NCBI RefSeq assembly: GCF_016217785.1
Contig: NZ_JACRGA010000005.1
Location: forward strand, 186,001-250,000
DNA length: 64,000 bases
Direction: 5' to 3'
Origin: Methanobacterium sp.
Lineage (GTDB): Archaea > Methanobacteriota > Methanobacteria > Methanobacteriales > Methanobacteriaceae
In this document: positions 29,453 to 38,716 of the stretch, in pieces
Layout: the number at the start of each line of letters is the position of its first letter
Position numbering within the stretch: position 1 is the first letter of the stretch
Position numbers and translations under genes: made by a program
The notes under the pieces: model-generated
The model's input: only the letters and a program-made list of their open reading frames with translations
The model's database searches: none
Told to the model about the DNA's origin: nothing

Positions 29453-29839
29453 TTAACTTTTATTTTTTCTCGGGTCTTTTACATCTTTTTGTTTTTTGGC
29501 AGAATAATATCCTTTAAGTGGGGGAAGGGTGCTGAAAATTTTCTTCACCTTTTCCCATTGAGGATACTCTTTACTTATAACCACTATATGTGCTGGGGGG
29601 TGTATTTTTCTTATCTGGAGAATACTACGGGTCGTATCTTCTTGAACTGATACTAAAACAGCGATTTTAGATTTCGACCTCAATTTAGCATTTAATATGC
29701 TCCGGGCATATTTATCTGCCAGTTCGGTGTCAATAAGTTTAGGGGTGCCGTTGATCTTGAGCCCGGCATGTCTTTCAATATCCGCCAGACTGTTAAGAAT
29801 TTTAGTCTGGTTTTCAGCACGAATAAGTATTAGAGTCAT
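29453..29839 (-). CDS. DUF356-like methanogen protein
   Basis: 128 residues. The ILIRAENQTKILNSLADIERHAGL start and PPAHIVVISKEY segment fit my memory of DUF356, a small family confined to methanogens with no known function; the assignment is moderate. It looks soluble, with a basic disordered tail (KKQKDVKDPRKNKS). A perfect GGAGGT precedes the ATG, and it starts four bases after the exported protein gene, so it is the last gene of the wall-cluster transcript. Confidence 0.6.
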   Translation of the reverse strand: MTLILIRAENQTKILNSLADIERHAGLKINGTPKLIDTELADKYARSILNAKLRSKSKIAVLVSVQEDTTRSILQIRKIHPPAHIVVISKEYPQWEKVKKIFSTLPPLKGYYSAKKQKDVKDPRKNKS

Positions 29840-29843
29840 GGTT

Positions 29844-31112
29844 TTACCTCCTTTTTTTAAGGAAGGAACTGATTAGTGTGCTGCGGAATAACACCAGAAT
29901 TATCAGTATCAGTCCAATTGCGGTTTGTATGCTTCCTACAATGTCCAGTATTGATGTGCTTATGGGAAGATTCCATGGTGGGGAGGTTCGGCCGTCAGGA
30001 AGGGGTTTGAAGTAAACTCCCACAGAACGGGTGCTTTCCACGATGTTTATATCCTTCGGTTCAATGTAATTCACCCCTACCAAAAGACCATTATCTATAG
30101 CATTGTTTATGGCAGTGGCTATTGTGGCACTATTATAACCATTCTTCTTAACTGAATAGGTGACGATCTCATCAGTGGTTTCACTAACACCAGCCGCATC
30201 AGTTCCGTATACTGAAACAGTGGTACTGTTACTGGTGACAGTTATTTTATCCTTCAGAGCATCGTAGGCGTAAACAGTTTTTAATGGTGTTCCATCATAG
30301 GGACAGGTTTGGTAGTTCTCTGCTGCAGGGTATGCAACGCTCCACCCATCAGTGGGACATTCTTTAGCGTATGGTTCATCCATGGGATAACCAGTTGTGT
30401 TCAGTTTGGATGGGGTGAACATGTCTCCGGTGGTTATGGAAGATACCAGGTTATTTCCTCCTCCACCATATTTTTCACCGGATTTCACGGCTACATTTTC
30501 AAATGCCGCACCTAAAATCTCAGTGGCAGGATATCCGTCACGAATCATTTTACCAATCATAATTGCAGTATCCTGACGAACTGTTTCAGCAGTTCCGTAT
30601 AGGGGGTTACCGTGAGTGTTACGCAGGTGTATTATGGCTCCTTTCTGGCCTGCGGGAAGTGTGGCCAGTCCGGATGATACTGGTGTGGCAGTTATGGTTC
30701 CATCACCAGCCACAGTTACCACGTAGGCGTCAAAGGATCCTCCCACTGCAGCTCCGATGGTGGGGCCTCCGGTCATTACCCTTATACCAGAGTAACTGCT
30801 TGCTGCACTGGCGGCTTCTGATGCCGTTGCACCGTTATTAAGCCGGTTAATGGTTTCTACAATAGCTGCCAGTCGAGGAGTACTGTTACCTTCTCCCCCT
30901 GAGAGTACTGTGAAATGTTTCTCTTTGGACATGATGAAGGTGGACTGGAACATGTTCTCTGCAAATGACATACTGCCTGCTGCGGCCCCATTGGGGTCTG
31001 TTCCAGTGGGGTCGGTGATAATAACTATGTTGCAAGTTGCAGCTGCGGTGTTAACCAGCAATGCCAGGGTTACCAGAAGCACCAGAATTCTCTGTAAATT
31101 GTTCTGAATCAT
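29844..31112 (-). CDS. Large exported, membrane-anchored protein, unknown
   Basis: 422 residues. A signal peptide (LVLLVTLALLVNTAAA, cleavage near residue 25) leads to a long external region, and a C-terminal membrane helix (SIQTAIGLILIILVLF) is followed by FLKKRR, the stop-transfer end inside the cell. The external part has G/A/T/S-rich stretches and two CPxDG segments (CPTDG, CPYDG) that may form a small disulfide or metal site. I do not recognise the family. It follows the POTRA-like gene and the Mur ligase, so a cell-wall role is likely by context. Confidence 0.65.
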   Translation of the reverse strand: MIQNNLQRILVLLVTLALLVNTAAATCNIVIITDPTGTDPNGAAAGSMSFAENMFQSTFIMSKEKHFTVLSGGEGNSTPRLAAIVETINRLNNGATASEAASAASSYSGIRVMTGGPTIGAAVGGSFDAYVVTVAGDGTITATPVSSGLATLPAGQKGAIIHLRNTHGNPLYGTAETVRQDTAIMIGKMIRDGYPATEILGAAFENVAVKSGEKYGGGGNNLVSSITTGDMFTPSKLNTTGYPMDEPYAKECPTDGWSVAYPAAENYQTCPYDGTPLKTVYAYDALKDKITVTSNSTTVSVYGTDAAGVSETTDEIVTYSVKKNGYNSATIATAINNAIDNGLLVGVNYIEPKDINIVESTRSVGVYFKPLPDGRTSPPWNLPISTSILDIVGSIQTAIGLILIILVLFRSTLISSFLKKRR

Positions 31113-31157
31113 ATTGTTTTCACCTTAATTCCTTCTTTCAGCCTCAAACTTCACCCG

Positions 31158-31592
31158 TCAGCTACTAGTTTCATTTATTTGTACAGTAGAAAAGTCTTCA
31201 ATGACATTAACGGTTAATATACCTGTTGCTTTATCCAATTTCACATCAACCGCTTTAATAGGGGTTACCTTTGTACCGGGGATGGTGGAAAGCATGGCTG
31301 CCTGACGCGCATTTTCCAAGGCTTCATTCAAAGGAACCTTTCGTTTGCTGGTTATTAATGTGTCTCCCTGGATATAACTCCCACTTCTAAAACCCACGTT
31401 GGCAATGTTAGTTTTGATTGAGTCACTGGGCACTATGTCATTTCCCTTAACTATAACTCCTGATATTGCAACTCCATCTTCCGTTCCATTAGAGGAGGCA
31501 TAGGACATGTATGACATCAGTCTTCCGGATGTGATAAGAATAAATGCCAACATCAGAATAATCAGGGTATCTCTTCTTACCTTTATGAACAT
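31158..31592 (-). CDS. Membrane-anchored protein with a POTRA-like domain
   Basis: 144 residues. An N-terminal helix (LIILMLAFILITSG, about 10-23) anchors it, and the external part from residue 43 (ISGVIVKGNDIVPSDSIKTN ... GFRSGSYIQGD) has the strand-helix-helix-strand rhythm of a POTRA domain, ending in a beta strand LTVNVIEDF. POTRA domains in bacteria act in FtsQ or BamA. AGGTGAAAAAAG precedes the ATG. It lies directly downstream of a pseudomurein Mur ligase. The POTRA reading is pattern recognition only. Confidence 0.55.
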   Translation of the reverse strand: MFIKVRRDTLIILMLAFILITSGRLMSYMSYASSNGTEDGVAISGVIVKGNDIVPSDSIKTNIANVGFRSGSYIQGDTLITSKRKVPLNEALENARQAAMLSTIPGTKVTPIKAVDVKLDKATGILTVNVIEDFSTVQINETSS

Positions 31593-31658
31593 CTTTTTTC
31601 ACCTGCTATCTTTACGCTATCAATTCTTAATTAAGTTATCTTAAGTTATTTTGTAAAA

Positions 31659-33242
31659 TTATCTTTGTAAATCCATCAAATTATCTTTTGAATCTATCAA
31701 AATTTTAATATTTTCCTTATATTTAACTGCTGCTTCACCAATGCATACTACTGCATCTGCATCGCATTCTAATCCTTTTTTAAGGCCTTCAACTACCTGT
31801 CCTTCGGTGGCTCCCAGGGTCCCTTCACGGAATTTCTCAGGTTCTACAGAGGGTACTATGATCTTTTCCGATGAAATATATTTTTCTGCAGCCAGTCGGG
31901 AGTAGTAAGATGCAGGTATAATGAAATCGGCATTTGTAATGGCAATCCGCATAATATCCATGTCTCCACTTTTCCCGGATTCAGATGAGATGGTTATGAC
32001 TACTGCTAATTTATCATAGGTTTTATTAAGTTCTCTGAGTACTGTTTCAACTCCAGAAGGATTATGGGCATAATCTACAATCAAATCCAGATTTTTACCC
32101 TTATAAATGTATTCTAAACGTCCTGGAACTCCTTTAAATGTTTTAAGATATTTTTTAATTTCTTCCAGAGGTATTTTTAATAATTCATGGGCAACGGCAA
32201 TGGCTCCTAGGGCATTGTAAACATTGTGCAGTCCGGGGATGCTCATTTCCATTTCAATCTTTTGGTGGGAAGTTTCCAGGATAAAACTGTTGTTTTTGAT
32301 ATTTGTAGCCAGATAATCAGGGAAGTGACGTTTCAAACCACACTGGCAGTCATAATAGCCTACTCCTGATAACGTTTCCATAAGGGTGATCTCTCTTCCA
32401 CACCAGCATTCTTTCTTACTTTCACCCTGGGGGGCATGTTCAACTCCAAAAGTTACTACTTTCCCCTGATAATCCACCTTCGAAATGAGTCCTCCTATGA
32501 CTGGATCATCTCCATTAATCACCACAGTTTTCCCCCGGAGTTCTTCCAGGAGTTCGCCCTTTATGAGGCTGTAATACATGAAATCACGCCCATTGTTCAG
32601 GTGATCCGGGTTAATGTTGGTAATAACACCACAGGAAGGATGACAACGGTCCAGTATGAACTTCAAATCTCCCTTATTTCCTTCCGTACCAGTTTCCACC
32701 ACAGCAATATCTCCATCCAATCTGCACTGTAATGGTGGGATGTAGTCAATATTCCCTTGAAGAGTCATGAATCCGTGTTCTGTGGGTTTAAATCCTGCAT
32801 TGTAGCAGAAATGCTTCAGGAGAGTGGTGGTAGTGGTTTTACCATTGGTTCCTGTGATACAGATCACTGGTTTATCAGGGGTAATTTGCTCTAGAAGATC
32901 ATCCACTTCCATCAGTTGGGCGGGGCTGTCTTCTATCTTTCGGAACAACTTCGAAGTTCTCTTGAGGCTGGGAGGGGGGATTATATAATCAGATGAATTA
33001 AAAAACGATTCAGGATGTTCATTCAGGTAAATTTGGGTGTTATAATCCGTTAAAGTATAAAGGAATGGGCAATTATTTGAATTATGGATGTCGGTGCATA
33101 TTACCTGATAACCATGATCCATCAGGACTCTGGCAACCAGGTTCCCCACAATCCCACAGACACCGATGACTCCGTAGGTTTCCATTCTTTTTTGAGGAAT
33201 TTTCTCCACCTCAGATGAATGCTTGTCCATATCAGTACTCAT
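31659..33242 (-). CDS. Mur ligase of pseudomurein synthesis, with zinc-binding insert
   Basis: 527 residues. A MurC/D-like Rossmann domain (VIGVCGIVGNLVARVL, 25-40) is followed by the ATP loop GTNGKTT (131-137) and the C-terminal domain with YAHNPSG (391-397). A four-cysteine insert (Cys279, 281, 299, 301, two CxC pairs followed by LKRHFPDYLA) resembles the zinc ribbon of bacterial MurT. It should add an amino acid to the pseudomurein peptide; which one is unknown. Sparse ribosome binding site GGTGTT. The wall cluster continues on both sides. Confidence 0.88.
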   Translation of the reverse strand: MSTDMDKHSSEVEKIPQKRMETYGVIGVCGIVGNLVARVLMDHGYQVICTDIHNSNNCPFLYTLTDYNTQIYLNEHPESFFNSSDYIIPPPSLKRTSKLFRKIEDSPAQLMEVDDLLEQITPDKPVICITGTNGKTTTTTLLKHFCYNAGFKPTEHGFMTLQGNIDYIPPLQCRLDGDIAVVETGTEGNKGDLKFILDRCHPSCGVITNINPDHLNNGRDFMYYSLIKGELLEELRGKTVVINGDDPVIGGLISKVDYQGKVVTFGVEHAPQGESKKECWCGREITLMETLSGVGYYDCQCGLKRHFPDYLATNIKNNSFILETSHQKIEMEMSIPGLHNVYNALGAIAVAHELLKIPLEEIKKYLKTFKGVPGRLEYIYKGKNLDLIVDYAHNPSGVETVLRELNKTYDKLAVVITISSESGKSGDMDIMRIAITNADFIIPASYYSRLAAEKYISSEKIIVPSVEPEKFREGTLGATEGQVVEGLKKGLECDADAVVCIGEAAVKYKENIKILIDSKDNLMDLQR

Positions 33243-33716
33243 TTTATTTTAACACCGACTTGTTTCTATAATTTCTTTTTACGTACCAGTTAATACTTCT
33301 TATTATCTTATATGTTGATTAAAGTGGTAATCATATCTTTGGAATAAAATATTTGTAATTTTTTAGTATGTGATTGTGTTAATATTGTATCTGGATTAAC
33401 ACTAAGAATAATTCAACAGGTTAATTTGGATTATTCCGTTAATGATATTTGATTTACAGTTTTATAGGAATTTATCAAGGCTATTTTTATTATTTGACCT
33501 TAATAAATTCATTTATAAATAATTTATTAATAAGGATGAATAGCAACTATTACTTTTTTTTGAGAGCGATATTGCAATGATTTAAAGATCACGATTAAAT
33601 TTTGAAATTAATTAATTATAATGATCAAGATAATTACTTAGGCTTAAGATTGAAATAAAAACATTAAAATACTAATTTTTTGGTTAACCCAAAGTGAAAA
33701 TATTAAGACCAAGGAT
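33243..33716. other. AT-rich gap between the two Mur ligase genes
   Basis: 474 bases with no ORF, RNA gene or repeat that I can support. It presumably holds the promoter for the leftward Mur ligase and exported-protein genes; no single TATA box stands out. Confidence 0.3.
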
Positions 33717-35135
33717 TTATTCAGAAGCTATATTTTTTAAAACATCTGATGCAGGGTCCATACCTTGAGCACCGATTAGAAGTATGGTTTCATTCTTATG
33801 GGCTGATTTTAAAGCCTTTTTTAATGCATCCACCAGAGTTTCATAATAGGTGTAATTGATTTCTTCCTTTTGCAGTACCTCTATAAATACCTTTTTCTCA
33901 GAGGGTTTAACCCAGTTAGCATCATCCACCACATCCTGGCTGCTGGTCAATATTAAGTTATAATTAATCTTTTTTATGGAATCAGCAACAGCTTGGGCAT
34001 TTAATTTGTTAAGGGAGTTTCCTCTGGAACCTCTGATGGCACAAACCAGATGAAACTTTCCTGATGCTGAATCGGCAGCACTTTTTATGGTGGCTTTGAT
34101 ACCCTCTGGATTGTGGGCGAAGTCATCAATGATGAGAGGTTCAGTTCCCAGTACAGCGAATCTTCTTTTTAATGGTTGGTATGATTTAACAGCGCTCCGG
34201 ATGATTTCTGGATTAATCTTAAGAGCAAGAGCCGTGCTCACTGCTGCAAGGGTGTTCTGAATGAAATGAGGACTCTTAAATGGGAGATCTTCCAGGGGGA
34301 TGAGTAATTTTCCTTCATGAACTATTCCCTCATTCCTGAATTCGACATCGGTTCCGGAGCCATAGAATATCACTTCTGAATCAGGGGGGACCATACTCTG
34401 CATATCACGTATCAATGGATCATCATGGTTTAAAACAACATAATCTCCTTTGAATCCGTTTAATGTGCCTGAGATTTCTTTCGATGCTTCTTCCAGCGAA
34501 TTCACCAGGCCTATATGATCCATGGCAACGTTGGTGAGAACCACTACTTGTGGTTGGACGGCACGGGTCATGAGATGGGCATGGTCCGCCATGGTCCGGT
34601 CATCCCATCCCTGAACCTCTGAAACCTCCAGAACAACGGCATCAATGTTTCCCTCAAACTCGGCAATCTGTTTGGCTACCATGGGGTCTATCAGGGTGTT
34701 AAACTCTGATTCGGAATCAGTGTTGGTGTGAGCAGTGTATCCTGCTTCAGTAAGAATGGTGTGTATCATGTGGGTGGTAGTGGATTTCCCATTGGTCCCG
34801 GTTACCACTATTCTAAGAGAATCTGGGGTGTACGTATTAAGAGCCCAGCTGATGGCGAAGGCATTAATCAATTCGATTTTTCCAGTTAAAATAATTGGAA
34901 AATCAAGTTTTTTGGCTATTTCAATGGCGTTTCCACGGGCATCCTGGGTTATCACACAGGAAGCACTCTTACGTGAGGCTATTTCCACACCAGTTTCATC
35001 AATCCAGTGCCTTATTACCGCATCACCTTTTCCAGCATCCTTTAAAATATTGAATATGCCGCTTGTGATCCGGTTATTACCAATTAACTCTCCCTGGCAT
35101 TTTTTAGCCAGGTCTGCGGTGGTAAGTTCTTTCAT
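33717..35135 (-). CDS. Mur ligase of pseudomurein synthesis (MurE/F-like)
   Basis: 472 residues. The ATP loop is GTNGKST (113-119), preceded by a MurE/F-like N-terminal domain instead of a Rossmann fold, and IIDDFAHNPEG marks the start of the C-terminal domain (about residue 338). Mur ligases join an amino acid to a growing peptide carboxylate with ATP; in Methanobacteria they build the pseudomurein peptide. It lies 132 bases downstream of the MraY-like gene. The specific amino acid is not readable from sequence. Confidence 0.88.
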   Translation of the reverse strand: MKELTTADLAKKCQGELIGNNRITSGIFNILKDAGKGDAVIRHWIDETGVEIASRKSASCVITQDARGNAIEIAKKLDFPIILTGKIELINAFAISWALNTYTPDSLRIVVTGTNGKSTTTHMIHTILTEAGYTAHTNTDSESEFNTLIDPMVAKQIAEFEGNIDAVVLEVSEVQGWDDRTMADHAHLMTRAVQPQVVVLTNVAMDHIGLVNSLEEASKEISGTLNGFKGDYVVLNHDDPLIRDMQSMVPPDSEVIFYGSGTDVEFRNEGIVHEGKLLIPLEDLPFKSPHFIQNTLAAVSTALALKINPEIIRSAVKSYQPLKRRFAVLGTEPLIIDDFAHNPEGIKATIKSAADSASGKFHLVCAIRGSRGNSLNKLNAQAVADSIKKINYNLILTSSQDVVDDANWVKPSEKKVFIEVLQKEEINYTYYETLVDALKKALKSAHKNETILLIGAQGMDPASDVLKNIASE

Positions 35136-35267
35136 TGTATATTTCCTGTCCCTGAATTATTCCAAAAGATTTAATTCTCAGAATTTCGATTTTTTTTGTT
35201 ATTTTTTTATACTAGTCTTAATTATTTCCATGAAACTACTATTAAAACCGCTTATGGATATTAAAGA

Positions 35268-36344
35268 CTAAAGTATAAACTGGTAGGTGGCGATGGCAGT
35301 TACACAAATTATCAGGGTAATTAACCAGTAAAGGATTATTATCTTTTTCTCAGAGAGTCCCTTGTAATGTAAGGTGTGATGTAATGGTTCAACTGGTAAT
35401 TTTATGATATGTGCCCGGTGCATAAGGCTGACAATTACGGAAATGATTGGTATGGTAAGGGCAATAACTGCAAAGTAGATTACATCTCCCAGAAAACCGG
35501 CAGTGATGTATCCGGCTCCCAGTGCAAAGGAACCTGTATCTCCCATGATTATACTTGCAGGATAACGGTTGAAAACCAAAAAACCAGCTGAAACTCCAGT
35601 TAAAATTGCAAAAGGAACTGCTGCAGTGGGGTTTCCGGTGATCATTGAGAAAATGGCACATGAAGCAGATGCAATGGTTAAGATACCTGCAGCCAATCCA
35701 TCCATTCCATCAATAAGATTCACTGAGTTAATAGAACCGATAATACCAAAGATCACCACGGGTATGATAAAAATTCCTGCTTCAAATCCTAAAACTGCGC
35801 TGCTAACTGCGCCAGTAGCTGCCAGGAAAATTCCGATAATGATCTGGGCTATTATTTTATCTCTTTCTTTTCCTTCAGTTTTGATAGGTGTTTTCCCGGT
35901 TATCTCGACTTTTCCATCATTTAATAAATCAGGAAGATCACTTCTGGCCTTTTCTGTTGCAACTCTAGCTTCTTCTCCGGGTTTAAGGGTCAAACGCCCA
36001 ATAGTTATAGGTTTGGAGGTGATGTTACGTGCCACTTTCTGCACTTCTTTGATCTTCAATCCTAAAAGATCATCAAGCAGCCCAACTAAACCCGCGCTTA
36101 ACATGATCAGAACGGTGAGGACCAGATTTTTTTCATTAAAATAGAATGCTGCAGCCAGTGCTGCGCCCAGGAGCATGGCCAGGCCCCCCATGGTGGGGGT
36201 GCCAGTTTTATGTTTGTGTTCGGTTACTATGGGACTGTCAGTCACATCAGCATCCTTCAATATCTTACGGACGAAGTAAGTGAAGAATATCGTAGCTAAA
36301 AATGTTAGAATAAATGCTAAAATCAGTGTCTCTGTATTGCTCAA
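35268..36344 (-). CDS. MraY-like glycosyltransferase 4 of pseudomurein synthesis
   Basis: 358 residues, about ten membrane helices. MraY/WecA-family motifs are LLDDLLGLKIK (about 88-98), NLIDGMDGLAAG (about 212-223) and PVEPLHHTLHYKG near the C-terminus, the histidine motif of the MraY type. A charged loop near residues 118-160 (KPGEEARVATEKARSD) is longer than in bacteria. It should load the sugar-peptide precursor onto a lipid phosphate. The start is TTG with a strong AGGTGG. Mur ligase follows downstream. Confidence 0.9.
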   Translation of the reverse strand: MSNTETLILAFILTFLATIFFTYFVRKILKDADVTDSPIVTEHKHKTGTPTMGGLAMLLGAALAAAFYFNEKNLVLTVLIMLSAGLVGLLDDLLGLKIKEVQKVARNITSKPITIGRLTLKPGEEARVATEKARSDLPDLLNDGKVEITGKTPIKTEGKERDKIIAQIIIGIFLAATGAVSSAVLGFEAGIFIIPVVIFGIIGSINSVNLIDGMDGLAAGILTIASASCAIFSMITGNPTAAVPFAILTGVSAGFLVFNRYPASIIMGDTGSFALGAGYITAGFLGDVIYFAVIALTIPIISVIVSLMHRAHIIKLPVEPLHHTLHYKGLSEKKIIILYWLITLIICVTAIATYQFIL

Positions 36345-36768
36345 TGTACCACCTGTAAATAATGAAATAAATACCCGGAAATTTCAATAAACTAAATTAT
36401 TCTCATGAAAATTTCAATGAATTAAATACTTCTCTGAAATGAATACTCTAAATATTCATAGTATAATCTAAATGCATAGTCCAATTTGTAATTGATATAG
36501 ATTAAATTGTAATATATGTGAATATCTCTTTTTAAAGATTACTTTATTTTAAGCAGTCTATTTATTATAACTATTTCATGGATTAGTATTTAAGCCCTAT
36601 ATTTCAAGAAATTTAGTATTTAAGCCCTATATTTCATGGATTAGTATTTAAAGTTCATTTAAAGTTCCATTTTTTGAAGTTAATTGAAATAAAGTAACTT
36701 AAATTTAGGTTATAAACTTATCAGATAACCCATATTATATTACTTAATTTTTGAATAATATTTGTTAT
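36345..36768. other. Gap with 28-30 bp tandem repeats upstream of the MraY-like gene
   Basis: Three copies of ATTTCATGGATTAGTATTTA-type sequence begin at 36573, 36601 and 36631. On the minus strand each contains CTTAAATACTAAT, a box-A-like element, so the promoter region may be multiplied. There is no ORF. Confidence 0.45.
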
Positions 36769-37908
36769 TCATTGGATTTTTTCCAAATTCAAATTAAGTT
36801 TTCCCGCAGTTTTAAATGCATTGCTTTCGTCTTTGCCCCGAATTGTTATTCGCTGATGGTTTTTAGGACCGTGAATTATCCAGCTATTTTCTCCCTGAAA
36901 TTCCCGGAACTGGTAACTGTTACGATCACTTGGATAGTCCCCCACTGGTATTTCCAGGGCAAAATACTCTTTTCTCTGTTTAACCACCTGATCAGCACTC
37001 CAGGAGCCAGTGGCCATATCCACCATTTCCTGCAATGGGTTTATGCCACATGATGCTGCGGTTAGGTAACGGGTCCCACTGGGTCTGGTGTTTATCTCCA
37101 GCACGAATGTTTCATTATCTGCCTGGTTTAATATTAGATCCAGGTCTGATGTGCCCTCAACACCCATAAGTTCCCCTATATCTCTGGTAATCATCCTAAT
37201 GGTATGATTGAGTTCATGGGTATCGATATTTTCCACATTAAGTGGTGCTTTTTTTATTTTATGTAAGGGATGGATGCAGTCAAGGGTTGTTCTACCTTTA
37301 TAAACTGGAACCAGGGGAACAGATTGCCCATTCCATCTTAAAATTTCAATGGATATTTCAATTCCATCTAGAAATCGTTCAGCCAGGGCACTATCATATT
37401 GTTCCAGGTAAGCTTGCACATCATCGGGGGATAATGCAATTTTAATATCTTTACCACCCTGTCCCTGGGCCTGTTTAAGAACCAAAGGAAATTCATTTAA
37501 CTCCTGTCCCTGACCAGAATTGATTAAATTGTATTCTGGGGTTCTTATATTATTTTCCACCAGGAATTTTTTGGTTTTAACTTTATCCCCTGAGATTGAA
37601 ACGGCATCAGGGGGTGATGCTACCACTGGCAAACCATAATCTCTTTCCAATTCTTCCTTAAGCAATGCCACATCAAAAAGGGGGCCGTCAATCCCTATAA
37701 GGGGGACTACTCCATCAACATCTTCTTTAATGGCGATTTCTTTAGGATGTTCCATCCCACGGGGGACAATGTAATGGGAATCAGCCAAACTCAGATTTGG
37801 TGATTCAGGGTTTGATTCAGTGAGAACAGTACTTATTCCATTATTTTTGGTGTACAGGGCCACATCATCAAACAGACGAGCCCCAATAAACATTAATTTC
37901 ATATTCAT
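36769..37908 (-). CDS. CarB-like ATP-grasp enzyme of the pseudomurein cluster
   Basis: 379 residues. A PreATP-grasp N-terminus (MKLMFIGARLFDDVALYTK) leads to an ATP-grasp domain with VLKQAQGQGGKDI (about 143-155), ERFLDGIEISIEI, and LEINTRPSGTRYL (about 281-293), the Mg/ATP site. It is related to one half of CarB but lacks carbamoyl synthase partners. CarB-like ATP-grasp proteins are known members of pseudomurein gene clusters. It probably forms an amide or peptide bond; the substrate is unknown. The ribosome binding site is weak. Confidence 0.82.
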   Translation of the reverse strand: MNMKLMFIGARLFDDVALYTKNNGISTVLTESNPESPNLSLADSHYIVPRGMEHPKEIAIKEDVDGVVPLIGIDGPLFDVALLKEELERDYGLPVVASPPDAVSISGDKVKTKKFLVENNIRTPEYNLINSGQGQELNEFPLVLKQAQGQGGKDIKIALSPDDVQAYLEQYDSALAERFLDGIEISIEILRWNGQSVPLVPVYKGRTTLDCIHPLHKIKKAPLNVENIDTHELNHTIRMITRDIGELMGVEGTSDLDLILNQADNETFVLEINTRPSGTRYLTAASCGINPLQEMVDMATGSWSADQVVKQRKEYFALEIPVGDYPSDRNSYQFREFQGENSWIIHGPKNHQRITIRGKDESNAFKTAGKLNLNLEKIQ

Positions 37909-38251
37909 GGCCTATTTTTTAGTTTTATTATCCTAATTGATGTAAAATAGATTTATCTAAATTCATTGATTTTAGCGAATCATACAGTAAATTTAGGGAA
38001 TCATACAGTAAAAATTGTTTACTAATTCCAGTGTTATGATTTCCAGGTTATAATAAATTAAACTTCTGTTTTAATGATAACTTTTTTATTCCCCATATCT
38101 CTGGTGAAAATGGATATTAGGAGATTCTTTTACCTTTATGCAACATTAAGGCCGAAATAATTGATTTGAATCCTTTAATTCTTAAAAATAGTATTTTTGT
38201 GTATGGTCCTGATGTCATTTTGCTTTAATCATCTTAATCATTATTAGGATT
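37909..38251. other. Gap upstream of the CarB-like gene
   Basis: AT-rich, no ORF. GAATCATACAGTAAA occurs twice, at about 37977 and 38001 (24 bases apart). GTATGA/TCATAC is the half-site of E. coli NikR, but here the copies are direct, not inverted. Confidence 0.35.
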
Positions 38252-38716
38252 TTAAAATGTTTTTAGTAGATGATTGAATAACTTTAAAACGTAATTTAGA
38301 CTTTCCTGGACTTCAGGAGATGTTTCATAAATTAAATCCATATTTTTGGGTTGTATTCCCAGTAACATAATCTTAGTAGGGGTGGTTGATTCTAGATATT
38401 TGATGAGGAACGATAATGGCATGGCATGGGTGGATATGCTGTAGTTTGCAATTTCTTCCTTGGATACTAACCTTATATGGCCCGGTGTTTCATTCATTTC
38501 CACGGCATCTAAGAGGATGAGATGGCTGGGGGTTTCTCTTTTTATGGCACCAGTGAAATTTTCAGGTACGGTTTTCCCATCAAAAACAGTGATATTTTCA
38601 TTTTCAAGTATGGATAATTTTTGGGCCAGAATAGATCCCAGACCATCATCGCCCCTCATTTCATTCCCGATTCCCAGTATCACTATTTTCTCTGAATTTT
38701 TAAGAAACTGGTTCAA
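38252..38716 (-). CDS. hycI: Hydrogenase maturation protease (HycI/HybD family)
   Basis: 154 residues. The family start VILGIGNEMRGDDGLG (12-27) provides Glu19, and Asp70 (LLDAVEMN) and His97 (STHAMPLS) correspond to the nickel-sensing triad Glu16/Asp62/His93 of HybD. It clips the C-terminal tail of the large subunit of a NiFe hydrogenase after nickel insertion. The TTG start overlaps the methyltransferase 3' end by 17 bases, so they are one operon. Confidence 0.9.
   Translation of the reverse strand: MNQFLKNSEKIVILGIGNEMRGDDGLGSILAQKLSILENENITVFDGKTVPENFTGAIKRETPSHLILLDAVEMNETPGHIRLVSKEEIANYSISTHAMPLSFLIKYLESTTPTKIMLLGIQPKNMDLIYETSPEVQESLNYVLKLFNHLLKTF

Noticed and set aside
37977..38015. 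NikR operator upstream of the CarB-like gene
   Set aside because: The TCATAC copies are direct and 24 bases apart, not an inverted GTATGA-N16-TCATAC dyad, and the downstream gene has no nickel link.
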